Part shown: in pieces, positions 1-13,300 of the stretch
Numbering within the stretch: the stretch's first letter is position 1
How the letters are laid out: each line of letters starts with the position of its first letter
Assembly: GCA_022577435.1 (NCBI GenBank)
Contig: JAKOON010000011.1
Coordinates: 6,169,501 to 6,233,500, forward strand
Direction: 5' to 3'
Length of the DNA stretch: 64,000 nt
Origin: Embiotoca jacksoni
Taxonomy: Eukaryota > Chordata > Actinopteri > Embiotocidae
Notes under the pieces: generated by a model
What the model was told of the DNA's origin: nothing
The model's database searches: none
The model's input: only the letters and a program-made list of their open reading frames with translations
Made by a program: the position numbers and the translations under genes

Positions 1-3000
1 GTGGAAGGAGAAATGAGAGCAGAGGAGGAGAGAGGTAAACATGAGACGCACCCTAAAACACAACAAAGAGACAGAGCTGAAGTGGATGTCCCAAGGCCAG
101 GTTAGCCCAAACATATCTCCAAGTAGGTTTTTAAGTCAGTTCCTCTCCAGCTTTGTAGGAATAGTTTAAAGCTCTACTACTACAAACCAGTAATCGGACT
201 CACCGACTGAATGAAGTAGAATTAGCTTCAAATGTCGGTGTGCTTATTTCATCGCTTTTCTTTCCTGTTGGAACACCACCAGCCTCCAACATGGAGGAAA
301 AGTATACTCTGAACACATTGTTAGTCTGTTAGTACTCTGTTAGTAGCTTGTCCTTGTTCAGGTCCGGCTGGATGGATATTGTGAAGTTTGTTTTTTATAA
401 TTACGCAAAAATTTAAAAAGCAATTTTTGGCCAGAAGAACTAGATTTAAAATTAAAAGATGATCAGCTCTTTAACCACAGACCAGTGTTTTGTTTTTTGT
501 CACAAATGTACTTATTCATATTTTATGGTCATCTTTCTGACCTTTTCGACTTGAATTTGATTCATTCCACCTTTCACAGTTATGTAGTCTGCAGTTAGTG
601 ATTGTGTTGGTGTTGACTGCCTATAAAACACATTGTAAGACTGAGCTGCCTTCATGTCTCCGAATTCAGAATTGTTATATGAAAAAAAAAAGTGGTTGGC
701 AAGCATGGTGGAAACGGTACATTTTCTCTGAACCCAATATATGATGAGTCTCAACAAACGTTCAAAAGAGATCTCCTTCACAGCTTGTGTAAAATGCACA
801 CTTTTTTTTTTGGTAATAATCACCCAGAAAAAAACATACAAAGTCTTGTTTATACATTTCTATTCTTCTACAGGTAAAGCATTAAAGCAAGGAAACTGTG
901 TACATAGAAAGAGATCTGACTACTCGCATACAGAACTATGAGCTGCCTGTCAGGTGATGAGGCACAATGCCCACGAACATATTTTACTTTTAAATCAACA
1001 CATACAAATGACCACAGAAGCACAACAGCCCGACTGCAGGAACGTCGTAGTGCAACCGACAACAGTAAACATACTGACTAACATACTGGACGCATAAAAA
1101 TCAGAATCAAATTTATATTTCACTTGCAGTGTTTATGCAACTAGTTCAGTTTTTTTTTAAGACTCATCACTTAAATGAAAGCAAGAGCACATTGTAACCC
1201 ATGCAAAGCCATGCTGATAGACCAAACCCGTGAACTTATCTGATGAACAAAGTGTTGCTTCACAGTCTTATGAACAGCACTGGTGTGGAAACGCTGCTTC
1301 AAAGAGTTAACAGAAGACTGACCATTATCCAGACCTGTACAGCATGACCTGGCTTTCTCATAAGTGGTGATGGGGAAGTTATCCTACTTATCACAGCATC
1401 TGGTTATTCAGGTTTCCCACCAACACAGCAAGATAGTGTTCCACACGCCGACTTCAGGTCATAGAAATATCACGGCAACATGTAACAAGAAAATAAAGAA
1501 AACATCTACTCACAGAAGCAAAGAAAGCAGCCCTGGTGTCTTAAAAAGTACGCTGTGGAGTTAAGCAGTCGTCCAGGCGTCTGTGAACGCTGAAGGTCTT
1601 TGAAAAAAAAAAGAAAAAATAGGATTTGAAGTTCCTCTTTCAGTGAGGGAATCTGCAACAAAAGAAAGGAGGGAAGCGGAAGAAAGCCGAGACCTGTGAA
1701 TACATGTATTTTTCGTTTCCCACGAACACAGACATAAAATCCTCTCCTCCTCCCTCTGCCTATCTTTAAATGGGTTGAGTCATATACACACAATCTCTGA
1801 CAGTAATGTGGCAATCTTAAATTTCATAAGGTGTATGCAAACTACCTGTATGCTTCGATTAACTGTTGACTCACCCTGGATTACAAACCGTTTTGCTCTG
1901 GTATCTCTGGGGAAATTAATTTATGTTATGTGTCCCTTAAAAAGCTGATGGTAAATAAAGAAAAACAGATAAGTGAAGAAAAGATAGAGATTCTCAGCCT
2001 TTACTAAGGTCTATTAGACTGAAATACAATAGGTGCGTTTGCCAGAGCGACGGGGAGGAGAAAACAAGTTAAAACAGGACTCAGCCAGCAAGAGCTCACA
2101 AAACCGACATGTTGGTGTAACATGAAGCCGTTCACACGCGTCAAAAGCAAAGTCAGACCGAGCAACAACTTACATTTACAGTCGTCTTACTGTCAGAACT
2201 TTTTGATATCTTTCAGAGTATCCTGTTATGTTTGCATGCACGTTGTGCTGTGGTACTGTAAGTGCTCATCGGAGAAATTAGTCAGCGCAAATCACAGTCA
2301 TTATCTTGTAGTTGTTGCAACCTGGCTGCTCAGTCACCCACTGTTTTGCTGTCAAACTCAGATTCATGCACCATTTCGGATATTAAACTACACAATTAAG
2401 AAACGTATTCATCCTGTTAATTTGTAGTATTGTAGCCATAAATGTTTTGAGGATTATTAGACAAAGATTTACAGCACTTTTTCCACACCTGAGGATTGTT
2501 CAAAACAAACAGGTTGGGACAGACAAGGGAGCTCGAGGGCATGGCTAAATAAAATCAAAGTATTAGGGCATAATCTAGATTAAATGTGTTAATTCACAAT
2601 GTGCATACAGTAAAAGATAAAAAATGGTTCTTAGGCTTTTGGGCAGAAAACCACTTCCTGGTATTGAGGCGGTCCAGGAATCTGATCGTGATGCCTCTCT
2701 ACATGTTTCCTTGCATACGTGCAGTATTCAGATGGGAGGAGACAACAAGTGAGACCAGAGGGTTTACATTTCCAATCTAGAATCTCCCAGGAGAACCTAT
2801 AAGAAGGCGAGTGAACTTCAGCAAAGTTTGTGTTGGTCTCATGAAATGGATGCAGCTTGCACCCAACGTGACTATTACATGTCACCAGTCACTACTGTTA
2901 CTTTGCTAAAAATTAAAAACTTGTGACATTTACAGGATATCACTGGAGGAAGTTGCAGCTTTTGTAGCAAGAACATAGCGATGGTAAACATAAGATAATG

Positions 3001-5205
3001 CAAGAGAAGAGAAGAAAATGACATGCAGGTCAGACTAAGCATGGCAACAAAGAGACATGATATCCAAGCAGCAACAAGCAAGACAGTATTGGAACATTTT
3101 ATGTCCAGTTAGACCATAGACTATACACACTTCTTTCGATACAGTCTATGAATTAAACACATTGTAATTTATGGTAAATAACCAACATGTAAAACTCCTA
3201 CCTGCCTGTATCGGTCCAAAGGTGAAATACAAATCCACCCACCTGCATCTCTGAAGCTTGCCAACTTGTACAATGACTCTCGTGTCTTCAGGTCTACAAA
3301 AGCCAAAGAGAAAAACAAGAAATGACCGTCTCAGGTGGGGTTAAGTTTTGTGCGGGTCTATTTCTTACCTGGAGCTGGTTGCCTTGCAGCGAGCGAAGAC
3401 TCCAAAAAATAACTTCTGCTCCCAGTCTGACATCCAAGTAAAGCCCCTGTAGAGTGTCGTTTTACACCTCCAACTTGGTACAAACTAAACAAACAAGGTT
3501 GTCAATGACTGAAAATTCTACTTAAGTTCATAAATACAAGCAGCAAAGTTGTAGATAGTAAAATGGATACATTTGAGGGGTCCTCGTATGATTACTGGGA
3601 GAGAAAAGAAGAAAAAACAAAGTTCTGATCCACAAATCTGTTTCCAGTTTTTGCCCTTATTCTCATCTTTACATTTTGTGAGAAATCACTTTGGAGGGGA
3701 ACAAAAAAAACAAAAAAAAAGAAATCCCTATTTGGTGGAGCTGTGAACTCAAACACATCTGAAACATGCCCCTGACTACACACAGATTTTTGTCAAAAAG
3801 GTTGGAAACCCCTAGTTTAATGCTTAATGTCTTGCATTTTTAAAGCTTCCATTGTCAAATCTCCATCTGAAAGGTAACTGAAGCTGTCAAGTAAATGTAT
3901 AGTATACACAACACATACAAAGTTGTTGTTTTTTTTAACCTCAGGAGTATTATCTTGCCCGTATGTCAAATCTTTATAGCAACATTTCTATTTATACCGA
4001 CAGCACGACTGCGTGCCAGTGTGGTACGGAGGTGTATCGGGTTACAGCCCAATAAAGAGCAGCTTAATATTTGTCTGAAGTCTTGAACAACATTTAAAAC
4101 TCTTCCGGCAGAAACTGCTCTCATCTGAACATATGCAATTCAACAGCACATTTTTGCTTTCTCAGGCTCCGGTATGAGGTGGAGTCCAGAGGATCTCGCA
4201 TGACTACAGGCATGCACACACACGCCCCGGCCTACACACACTTTGTTTGAAGAAAGTAAACATTGACTACTAGCCTAAGGAACTGTACCTCAGTGAAGGA
4301 CAGGAAGCCCCTCTGTTTCTTCCAAAGCTGATAATTACAGTTTGGGTTTCATTTAAACAAACACGAGCTCCAAATAATAGTAATATTTCTTTTATCACAT
4401 CCTGACCCACAAAGATGAAGGGGATTGAGAGCAAGACTACGAGTAAAAACACGCATGTTTCCTTTGTATCTCTCGGTCAAAAGAACTTTGGGAGGAAAAC
4501 GGAACCAAAATTACAAAAAGGAAGCACTTGGTTGAAACGGGTATCAGTTTAAAAAAGGATGACGACAGCGTGCCTGAGCCGAAAGGAACGTTTTTAGGAG
4601 GAAGTTTTGATGAAACCTCAGATGTATGCGATCAAAAAAAAAAATGTAGGTCCAAAAATTATTTTGAAAAAAGTGTGGCAGACATTCACCCAGACAAAAC
4701 AGTCAGTTAATGGGGTAGAAAACAGACGTGTAATCATAAGCAGATAAACACTGTTGTGATAACACTGTCAACACAGTGGCATTAGTAAAGACATACATCA
4801 GGCTGTACACACAAGTAGCATTAGATAAGCATGAACTCCCGTCAGAAGGTCCAGACAATGACAGACACGGAACGTGTGTGAGGGTTAGACATGATGAAAT
4901 GTCCGTCTGCTCCCAGTCTGGAGTGTGAAGAGTCTTTATTTTAGTTATTTAGTCAGTTCTTGTATGCTGGATTTCGATAAGATGGTTCATTTCAGGCAAA
5001 CCTTTTTTCTTGAGGCTATTTTCTGAAAAGATCCCTGCTATGCAAACTGTTCATTTTAAAGTGGTCTGACACTGGCCAATCAGTTTGAGAAAAACTGTCC
5101 TTAATTTTTAGGAGCAGCTGCTAATTGTGATTTAGTGGGAACCTCCAGATGTTAATTACTTTGCCTCCAATTAAAAATCCACAATAAGAGTCTGGTTTTT
5201 CATAT
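1..5205. other. Non-coding stretch, no gene supported
   Basis: I see no coding exon here on either strand. The open frames are short, carry poly-A or poly-T derived residues and match no domain I recognise. The DNA is AT-rich with several A8-A10 runs. A short palindromic segment with two facing copies of a CATAGACT-type motif lies near 3,113-3,150 and looks like part of an interspersed repeat. The stretch lies downstream of the LRP gene and is probably intergenic, or an intron or UTR of a gene outside the window. Confidence 0.5.
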
Positions 5206-5211
5206 ATCATG

Positions 5212-5217
5212 TTTATT
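5212..5217 (-). promoter_or_regulatory. Candidate poly(A) signal of the LRP gene
   Basis: TTTATT on the plus strand reads AATAAA on the minus strand, about 180 bases past the TAG stop of the LRP gene. It is the first perfect hexamer I noticed downstream of the stop. The cleavage site would be near 5,190-5,200. Confidence 0.5.
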
Positions 5218-5394
5218 ACAACAAAGTCTCCATCAGCATGTTGAAATTCATGGCCATTGTGACATCTGAGGCCTTCCGTGTTGTCATAAAACAAACACTA
5301 TAAAAGCTAGTTTAACAACTTCATGTAGAGCATCAGCTACCAGGTGTTTACTGGATGCAAAACTTATCCGTGCAGGCAGAATATTCTATTTAAG

Positions 5395-6002
5395 CTATTG
5401 CGACTTCAATAGGGGCGGCAGGTTCTTCACATCTACTGGAGAGTCCATCTCCTGCAGGAGAAGAAAAGATCAGTTTTTTTCCTTAAAATAAAGTAAATAC
5501 AGTGAAGATATCAAGGAGAAATCTTGACCAACTAATGAAGACATAGCGTATTAAATTGTATGCTGATAATCCTTTACTATATATTGGGAAATAATCCAGG
5601 GTGTCAGTGTGTTTTTTTGTTGTTGTTTTTTTTTTAAGTTAAAGAAAAAAAAATTAATTCAATAAACTTGCGTCAAACTAAATTTTTGTGAAACTATTTT
5701 AAAAGAAAATACTGGACATTTCTAAATAGCACGTATATAATATTAGGTCCTCAAACATCTTCAGAGTCTGGAGAAACTATATTCAATATTTATGATTGGA
5801 TATCATATTGGTGACCAATATTTTATGAGTGAACTGGTTAGGGAATCATGAGTTCCATAGTTGGTAGGAAATACACGTGTATCATTTTAAATAAATTAGT
5901 TTTACCTCACAGTCAGATTCAGAGTCTTCACCGGGCAGGCCCATGCTGGCCATCAGAGTTTCTTTCTCTATGGATTTGCCTCCGATGGACGCCAATTCTC
6001 TC
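5395..6002 (-). CDS. LRP gene exons 44-45: short cytoplasmic tail without NPxY
   Basis: Exon 44 (5,906-6,002, phase 2-0) and exon 45 (5,395-5,451, ending TAG) encode about 50 residues. The visible features are an acidic serine cluster (GEDSESDCEEMDSP, with casein-kinase-2 type sites) and a C-terminal PPLLKSQ with a dileucine. No NPxY or YxxPhi motif is present. Both exons have good splice sites (CAACAG acceptor, GTAAAA donor, CTGCAG acceptor). An alternative tail exon cannot be excluded. Confidence 0.78.
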
Positions 6003-9000
6003 CTGTTGAAACATTGTTGCCGGTGTCAAAAAGGAGCAGAAAATAGTCTTGAAGTGGTCAATAGGACAAAGACTTAAGACTTTTCATTTCAACCGGACAC
6101 TACAGCAGCTGACTTTAATGTTTACTTTTTTTTCTTCAGCTCACAAAGTGTCGATCTGTAAAATAATCTGCTGCCACAAAGACAATCTAGCTACACGCAA
6201 TTCTGGCCGCCTCATTTTTTAAAAAGGTGAGTCTCCCCCCCCAAAGTGCAAAAGACAACACGTTCTGATCAGTCGGTACCTCTTGGCGAAAATAAAAGCA
6301 GCACCCATCAGCGCAGCAGTGAGGCAGAGGACACTGAGGATCACAGCTACGTGGTTTTGTCCACTTTCTCCGTCATGACAGAACTCTCCCTTGTAACCAG
6401 CGTGACACTGACAGCGGGTGACTTTGCCCTCTGTTACGCAATTGCCGTGACCGTGGCAGCGCTGGAGATCACAGGATTCAGGAAGTCTTCCAGCTACGTT
6501 CTTGTTGGAGTCACGGGAGGAGGATGACAACTGTGGCGGGCGGCCATCACTGGTCCCAGAAGAGGCCGAGTTTGAGCTCGGACCTGAAGAGAAAGTCAAC
6601 GTTAGCGATTCCCTTCCATGTTACATGCAGCCGTTGCATGCCAAAATATGGTCCCACAGTGCACTTCTTTTATTACTTGTGACAACATTAGTGCAACCTA
6701 ATGGAGTCTTGTCACAACCTTGAAATTGCCAGGCAGCTGGTAGAAGGTCTGGGAAGTTACTGTACACAGCTAAAGCTGAAATCTGAAACCAACTGTTTTG
6801 TACGGATTAAAACAAACCAGATAAAACAGGCCATTAGTAAATTTAAGAGGGGGTGGTAGGTGGATTTTGTTATGCAAGTTTGAGGCCAACAACTGGCCAA
6901 CTCTACCTTCATGCTATCCTGAGCCAGCAGTCTATACTGTAAACATGAAGCTACAGCCAGCAGATGTTAGAGTGGCATCAATCCTTCCCATTAAAAATCT
7001 CTCGTCTGAAAAGGACAAGCTTTTTGGCCAAAAGTGTTTCAGTTCTTTCAAGAAATATTGGAATAACGATCCCATTCTCATTCCCAGACCGTCAAATTAC
7101 AGCGGTCGGTGTCAGAGAGAGTCAAACATGTTTTGTTTAACAAACCCAAATATTGACCTTTAGCAAACAGCACTCATATCAATTTTACTGAGGTGGTGAA
7201 TACAAGCCGATTTGATGATCTTCATATTACCACACTTATATTACCCTACCTGAGCATTACAGTCAATCTGTTCCTTGACCAGCAACTTCAATTTCTGATC
7301 GTTGTAATTTGGATTACAACCAAACCAAGATTACTTTTTTTTTTTTTTTAACTTTGGCTTTATTTGTCTGAACACTCACAGTCCAGCTCGTCCGACTGGT
7401 CTGGACAGTCCACGTGTCCGTCACAGAACTTGTTGCTGCTGATACACTTCTTGCTGTCGAAGCAGGATTCTTCTCCGGTGGGGCAGGCAGGGAGCGGGGC
7501 ACAGGAGGTGGCATTGAGGACGTAGAAGCCCCGCCCACATTTACAGGTACGACCTGCGGGATAGGCCAGGCACAGATGGGCACATCCGCCGTTGTTCTGG
7601 GAGCAGCTATTGCTTCCTGGTGGAAATGGGTGAGCAGAGCAGTTTTAGAACCACTAAATATTTGTTTTGGTACATCATATAAGGATGATTTCACTTGACA
7701 AATTCTTTAAAACAACAACAAAAGAAATTCACAAGTCTGTCACCAGCATTTATTGTCATTTTTTTTGTAGAAGTCTTAGCTTCCACAATTGTTGAGTTTT
7801 TCCTGGAAAGTATTCAAAACATTTAACAAAATGTGTGCTTGCATAGTTTTACACATTAGATTCCATTAAGCATTCCCTAATGTTTATTATGTAGAAGATA
7901 TATTTGACATCACTGGGTTTTTATAGAGAAATGGATTTTCACCTTTTATATTTCAACTGCACATTTTCTCTCTCGTGCAAAGCCTCAATACAGTAAAATA
8001 TTTTTAGGACTAAAGCTTCCATGTGTCTATACCCAAACTATGGCTTCAAATCTAGTTGAGGTGAAATTATGTTTGCAGAATTTCATAATTTATTGTTCAA
8101 GCAATGGAGCATTCAAGAGAATATGATTGGCCTTTTCATTTGCTCCCACTGAAGTTCAGTTGTCCGAGTCTATGAGTTATGAAGGTCAGTTTAATATTCG
8201 CATTTTTCTGCAAGTTATTAATATTGCAATTGCAGCTTCTTTTCTGACATTATGCCTTTAGAGGGAGAATCACAACCCTCAGAGATGATCTGAGTTTTAA
8301 TAGAATATATTCATATATCTTGTAATGCATGACAACATTACAGCTTTGCTTTAAAACACCCCCCCCTCCCCCCATTTGTCTGCTTGGACTGCATGACACA
8401 CCGTCACGGGTGAAGAGAATATTGTGCGTTAGAGCTCCATTCATCGTTGCCCTTTCCCACTGCAGCACACAGCCACAAACCGCGATCTCTCACAGCTCGC
8501 CAAGCCCCATCTCCCTGCAGGTATCGCATCACTCTGCCATCTATTCAGCTCAAACTGAGCCTAAGTGAGTCTTTTCATTCTGCCTGCAGTGTCCGGTAAC
8601 ACACTTTATATCAGTTCTCTCCCTTCAGCAACGGACAGAAAAGTCGAGGTGAAAATACAAGCGTGCAGACGGTGTAATTCCTGTTTTATGACCAAGAGCT
8701 TAATTTGTAAAACGGAAGCAAACGAGCCTGACAGTGTGCAGCGATCCTGTTTGTTGGCATTACAAAGCTGGCCAGGGATGAATGCATTATGTAGCGTTAT
8801 TAAAGGAGGATTTCTGTGTTGACAAGCCACTTTTGCAATTTAAAAACAAAACTGTAAAAAAAACAAAAAAACAATTCACACCCCCCACGTTGGCTGCATG
8901 TCTAAGTGGTTGCACTATGGTTGCATGTTACATGTCTGTTTGAGGTTGCCCTCGTTCACAGGTATCATCCTTCACTCTGTAATGCATCCTCTTCACCATG

Positions 9001-10304
9001 AATATCAACATGATTGACGAAGCACAATGGTGAGTCACACACCTTTAAATAGAAGTCACCAAAATGGAAAGTTATTCCAGTTGTATGAATTAAACTGGTA
9101 CAAAAGAGGAACCTTCAGGGAAATCCTAATGTCCGAGCTCCTAAGGCTGAGCCCGGCCTCCCTACGTAGGAAACCCATTTCAGCCGCGATCTCGTTCTTT
9201 CGGTCACGATCCACAAGAGCCCCAGAGCTCGTGGCCGTCGGTGAGGTTTCGGAACGCAGAACGACCGGTAAATGGAAAGCTTTGCCTTCCGGCTCAGCTC
9301 CCTCTTCACCAACACGGTCCGGTGCAGCGCCCGTTTTACTGCTGCAGCCGCACCGATCCAGCTGTCGATCTCCTGCTTTTTTTTTTTTTTTTTTTCTTTT
9401 CCATTTTGTGATTTCAAGCATTTTCTTTGTGATTTTATGCTATTTACTTCTCATATGGCCTCTGATTTCTTTTGCGTGTGCGTTATGGTGATGCCTGCTC
9501 CACCTCCCTGTTCAGACTCCTCTCATTCCTAGTCTGGATTTTTCTACATCCTGCCATGTCTCACTTTCCCTCTAGTGGCCATCAGTGAGTTTCCCCACAG
9601 ACGTTTCCCACCCTTCTACTCACTCGTTCTCACATCTGCTCCTTTTCCAACAGTAGGCTTCAATAGACAGTTGTATAGGGGGGAGCTTTCAGTACAAATT
9701 TGTCAGTGTGTGTGTTGCTATCAGTGCCATTTTAAGTTAAGCGAACTCCTCTCTACAACTCTGTTATTACATTTGAATCTTCCTGTCGTCGGAACCACTC
9801 AAATGATCATGTCTTGTATCTTGAATTATTTGTAACATTTACAAGCTTAAGACTTTCCGTGAGTTTATTTTCCAACCTACCAGACTGGCTGTCTTTGCTG
9901 TAGGCTCTGACTTGCACCACGCTGGTCTTTGTCTCGAACCACAGTTGTGTGGGTTGGAGGCCGTCACTGACCCACAGTCTGGTTACATCTACACGGGTTG
10001 AAAAGCAACATTCATTTAAAAAAAAAAAAAAAAAGTTTCTGCAGAGCACAAGTCGGGAGAGACTAATCAGAAAGGTTAGAGAAGAAACATTTCATGCGTG
10101 CTCACAGGCCTGATGGAGACAGAGAGAAAGTGCTGCTGATTAGAAGTGGATGTCAAAAAATGTAAAACGGTACAGATTGCGGAGAATAAGCTGACTGAAT
10201 AATTCATTATTACATTAGTCTGTGATGCCATCTGCTGCCTGCAGGGGATGAAGACAGATGAAACAAAAGGTGAAGGCTCTGAAGAGATTATTTAAGTGGA
10301 ACAG

Positions 10305-10335
<31 letters not shown>

Positions 10336-13300
10336 ACATCAAGCGCTGGTTTTCATCAAAGGAAAATTATTTTTTACCCCTCAAACGGTCATTCCTGAAA
10401 TTCTTCGCATCAATAAAATCACAGGCTTTGATGCAGGCTGCTACTTTCATACTAAAACTATTTTGGTAAAGTTGTAGCGAGTTTGTTTTAGCTTTTCCAC
10501 TGAAGAAAATATCTGCTTAGTGGCGACTTGTCGTATCTAACATGATGAATACATTTGTTTGCAGTAGCATTGAGATAACACCAAAACATTAAGTCTGTCC
10601 TCACCTTTGCCCAGGGTGACCCAGAAGAAGATGTTCGCAGTATGCGAGAAAGAGATCAGCAGACCAGGCCCCGTCTTGTACTGTTTATATCCCAATCCAT
10701 CCACGCCGATGGAGCCGATTACTCCTTCACCTGAGAGAAGACAAATTAGACGCACACGGACGTACGCAAGCAAAAATATATGATGCGAGAGTTGCAACTC
10801 CTCACCAGTGTCGGCCCAGTAGATCATTGTTCCTGTACTGGAAAAGACCAGAGAGGTGGGAAAGCTCGACTTCCTCCACATCACTGCTTTTCTACGGCCA
10901 TCCATCCAGGCGCAGTCTACCTCCGTCTGGCTCTTCCCACCCGCCATGACGATCGCTGTGTAGCAAAGTCGGCCTGAGGGCGGATGCAGCGCGATGGATG
11001 TGGTGCCCTGAAAAGCCAAACATCATCTGGGTTTACCAAGCAAGGACACTAGGAAAGTAGTTCAAAAGAAAGGTCAGGCGTAGAAAAGAGGATTAACGTA
11101 TAAACTGCAATGCTGACTTGTTTTTGAGATGATGTCAATATTGAAGGTGTAGCGAAGAGTGCATCTGTAGTTTTAGGTCTACATCAGCTAATAAAAAAAA
11201 AATCCAACCGTGCCTGGAAAATTTGGTAAATTTCTGCGAAGACATTTTGTACCTTGGCTTCCAATATCTGCACATCTGTTTTTATTCATGGGGAATCAGA
11301 CTTCCACAGCAAATGAGTGCAGGGCTAGATCAGAGTTGCATTTACTCTGCTGTATTTGTAAATATGAAATCTTCATTTAATTTGCCTAGATTTTAATGTC
11401 TGAAGTCTTTAAAAAAGTAAAAGACTGGGGGAAAAAAAACATTAAAAACTGACAAATCAACCAAGTTAAGTTTTTGTCTTTGCTTACTTACATTTTAATG
11501 AAATCATTAAAACTTCAAAACTAAGACCTCCAGTGCAGAAGGCCTTTAAATTACTCTGCACTTTACAATGTGATCATTCTGACAGAACAATGAAATATAT
11601 TTAAATAAAGAAAACAGGGTGTGTAAATGTGAGTTCTGCCTTCACCATCAGTGATCCCTGCAGCAGTGAGGTGGTGTAGCCGTCATGACGGGAGGTCACG
11701 TGGATATCGGCCCTCTCGCTGCTGCTCCAGTAGAGGTTAAAGGTCACCCAGTCGACTGCCAGAGCCGTGACTGAATCATCCTTGTGGGGCGGAGAAGATT
11801 GGCTTCCACAGTTAAAGTTTCACCGGGGAGTGATATTTTTACTGAAGGATTTAAGAATAATCATGCGTACCTTCAGCTTCAGGATTTGTCCGGCAGGTTT
11901 GAGTCCCTGTCTGGAACTGGAGGAGCTCAGTGTCAGTACGTCCACAGATCCTACTCCTGAATAAGCCACATACAGAGAAAGGTCCCGGAGGGAAATGTCC
12001 ATCCCCAGCGCCTTGTTTGCGCCTGGAAGAGCTAATTCTCGGTTGGTTGGCATTTTTTTCAGAGCCACGCCTTCACCATGCACGGCGCGCAAGTTAATCT
12101 GCATGTAGCAGAAAGGTGGGATTTAAAGAGGAAATGAGCAGGAGAAAAGCAAGCAGATGTATTAATCAAAATATCGCCAACCAGAAAGGGCCACTGGATT
12201 TCTCAGACTGTCTGGTCTTAACATCACCATGACGACATTCACCTGATAGAGTGTCTGCCGAGACAGGAGCAGGATGAAAGAGGACTCTTGAGGCAGAGAG
12301 CAGCTGATTTTGTCCCTGGAAAGCAGCATCCCCTTCGGGCATCGACAAACTGCTGTTAGCGCCGGCACTGCTGGAGCTGGTACTCCATATCTGCCCCTCA
12401 CTGCTGGAGCCAGAAGGCAGAGATGGGAGCAGCGGAGGTGGTCACAGGGGCTGGATACAGCTGGCTGGGAAAGGGAGTGCATCACCTAGGGAGAGAGGAA
12501 ACATTAACATCGCAGATCCTAGCTGTGGTAGAGTGTGAAACATTTTAATTGAAGGTTGCTCTCCTGAAATCTAGCAGCCTTTCGGACTCCAAACTTCTTC
12601 ATGAGTCATAAGAACACCAGTTGAAGACTCACTTTCAGTCCAAACGGCTGGCCCGGTCTCTTCAGAAGAACCTTTTGATTTTTCCCAGTGATCTTGTCAG
12701 CTGAGCGGACGGTTCTTCTCTTGGTGTCAGACCAGAAAACTTGATTGTTGAAGACCGCCACTGAGAAAGGGCTTGGAGTTTCAGCTAACTGAAGGATCTG
12801 GTGAAAAATCAGCACTAATTAATGATGGATAACTGCTGGGAGACGAGCTGTAAACGTACTCTGTGAAATATCAGGTGTGAGCGTGACTATTTGAAGTGAG
12901 AGCAGCTGACAGACTACTTAGTGCATTTTTCCTCACTCTTAAACTTTAAAATCTTTGGAAGCCACTTGGTTCCTCATTCAGTTCTTCTGTTACCTTGATG
13001 TTGTCTCCATCCAGAGAGGCGGAGCCTATGCAGCGCAGCTTCTCATCAGCCCAGTACACCCGGTTATCCAGGAGGTCGTAGGCCAAACTGACAGGCCAGC
13101 TCAAGTCGCGGCTCAGCACCACCTTCCTCTTTGAACCGTCCATCCCAGACCGCTCGATCTGAGGGGTGCTGCCGATCTCCGACCACAGCATCAACCTGAC
13201 AACGGTGATCATACAATACATGCATTGATGAGAGATTTCAGGTTGAGGTTAGGTGTTAACTTTTTCAGCGTTTTTTTTTTTTTTTTTAACCCTTCGTGTG

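Noticed and set aside
512..5205. Several short open frames on both strands
   Set aside because: They have no domain, no exon-like splice pairs and many homopolymer-derived residues.
9027..9491. 154-codon plus-strand open frame
   Set aside because: It overlaps the LINE relic in antisense and ends in poly-Phe from a T run.
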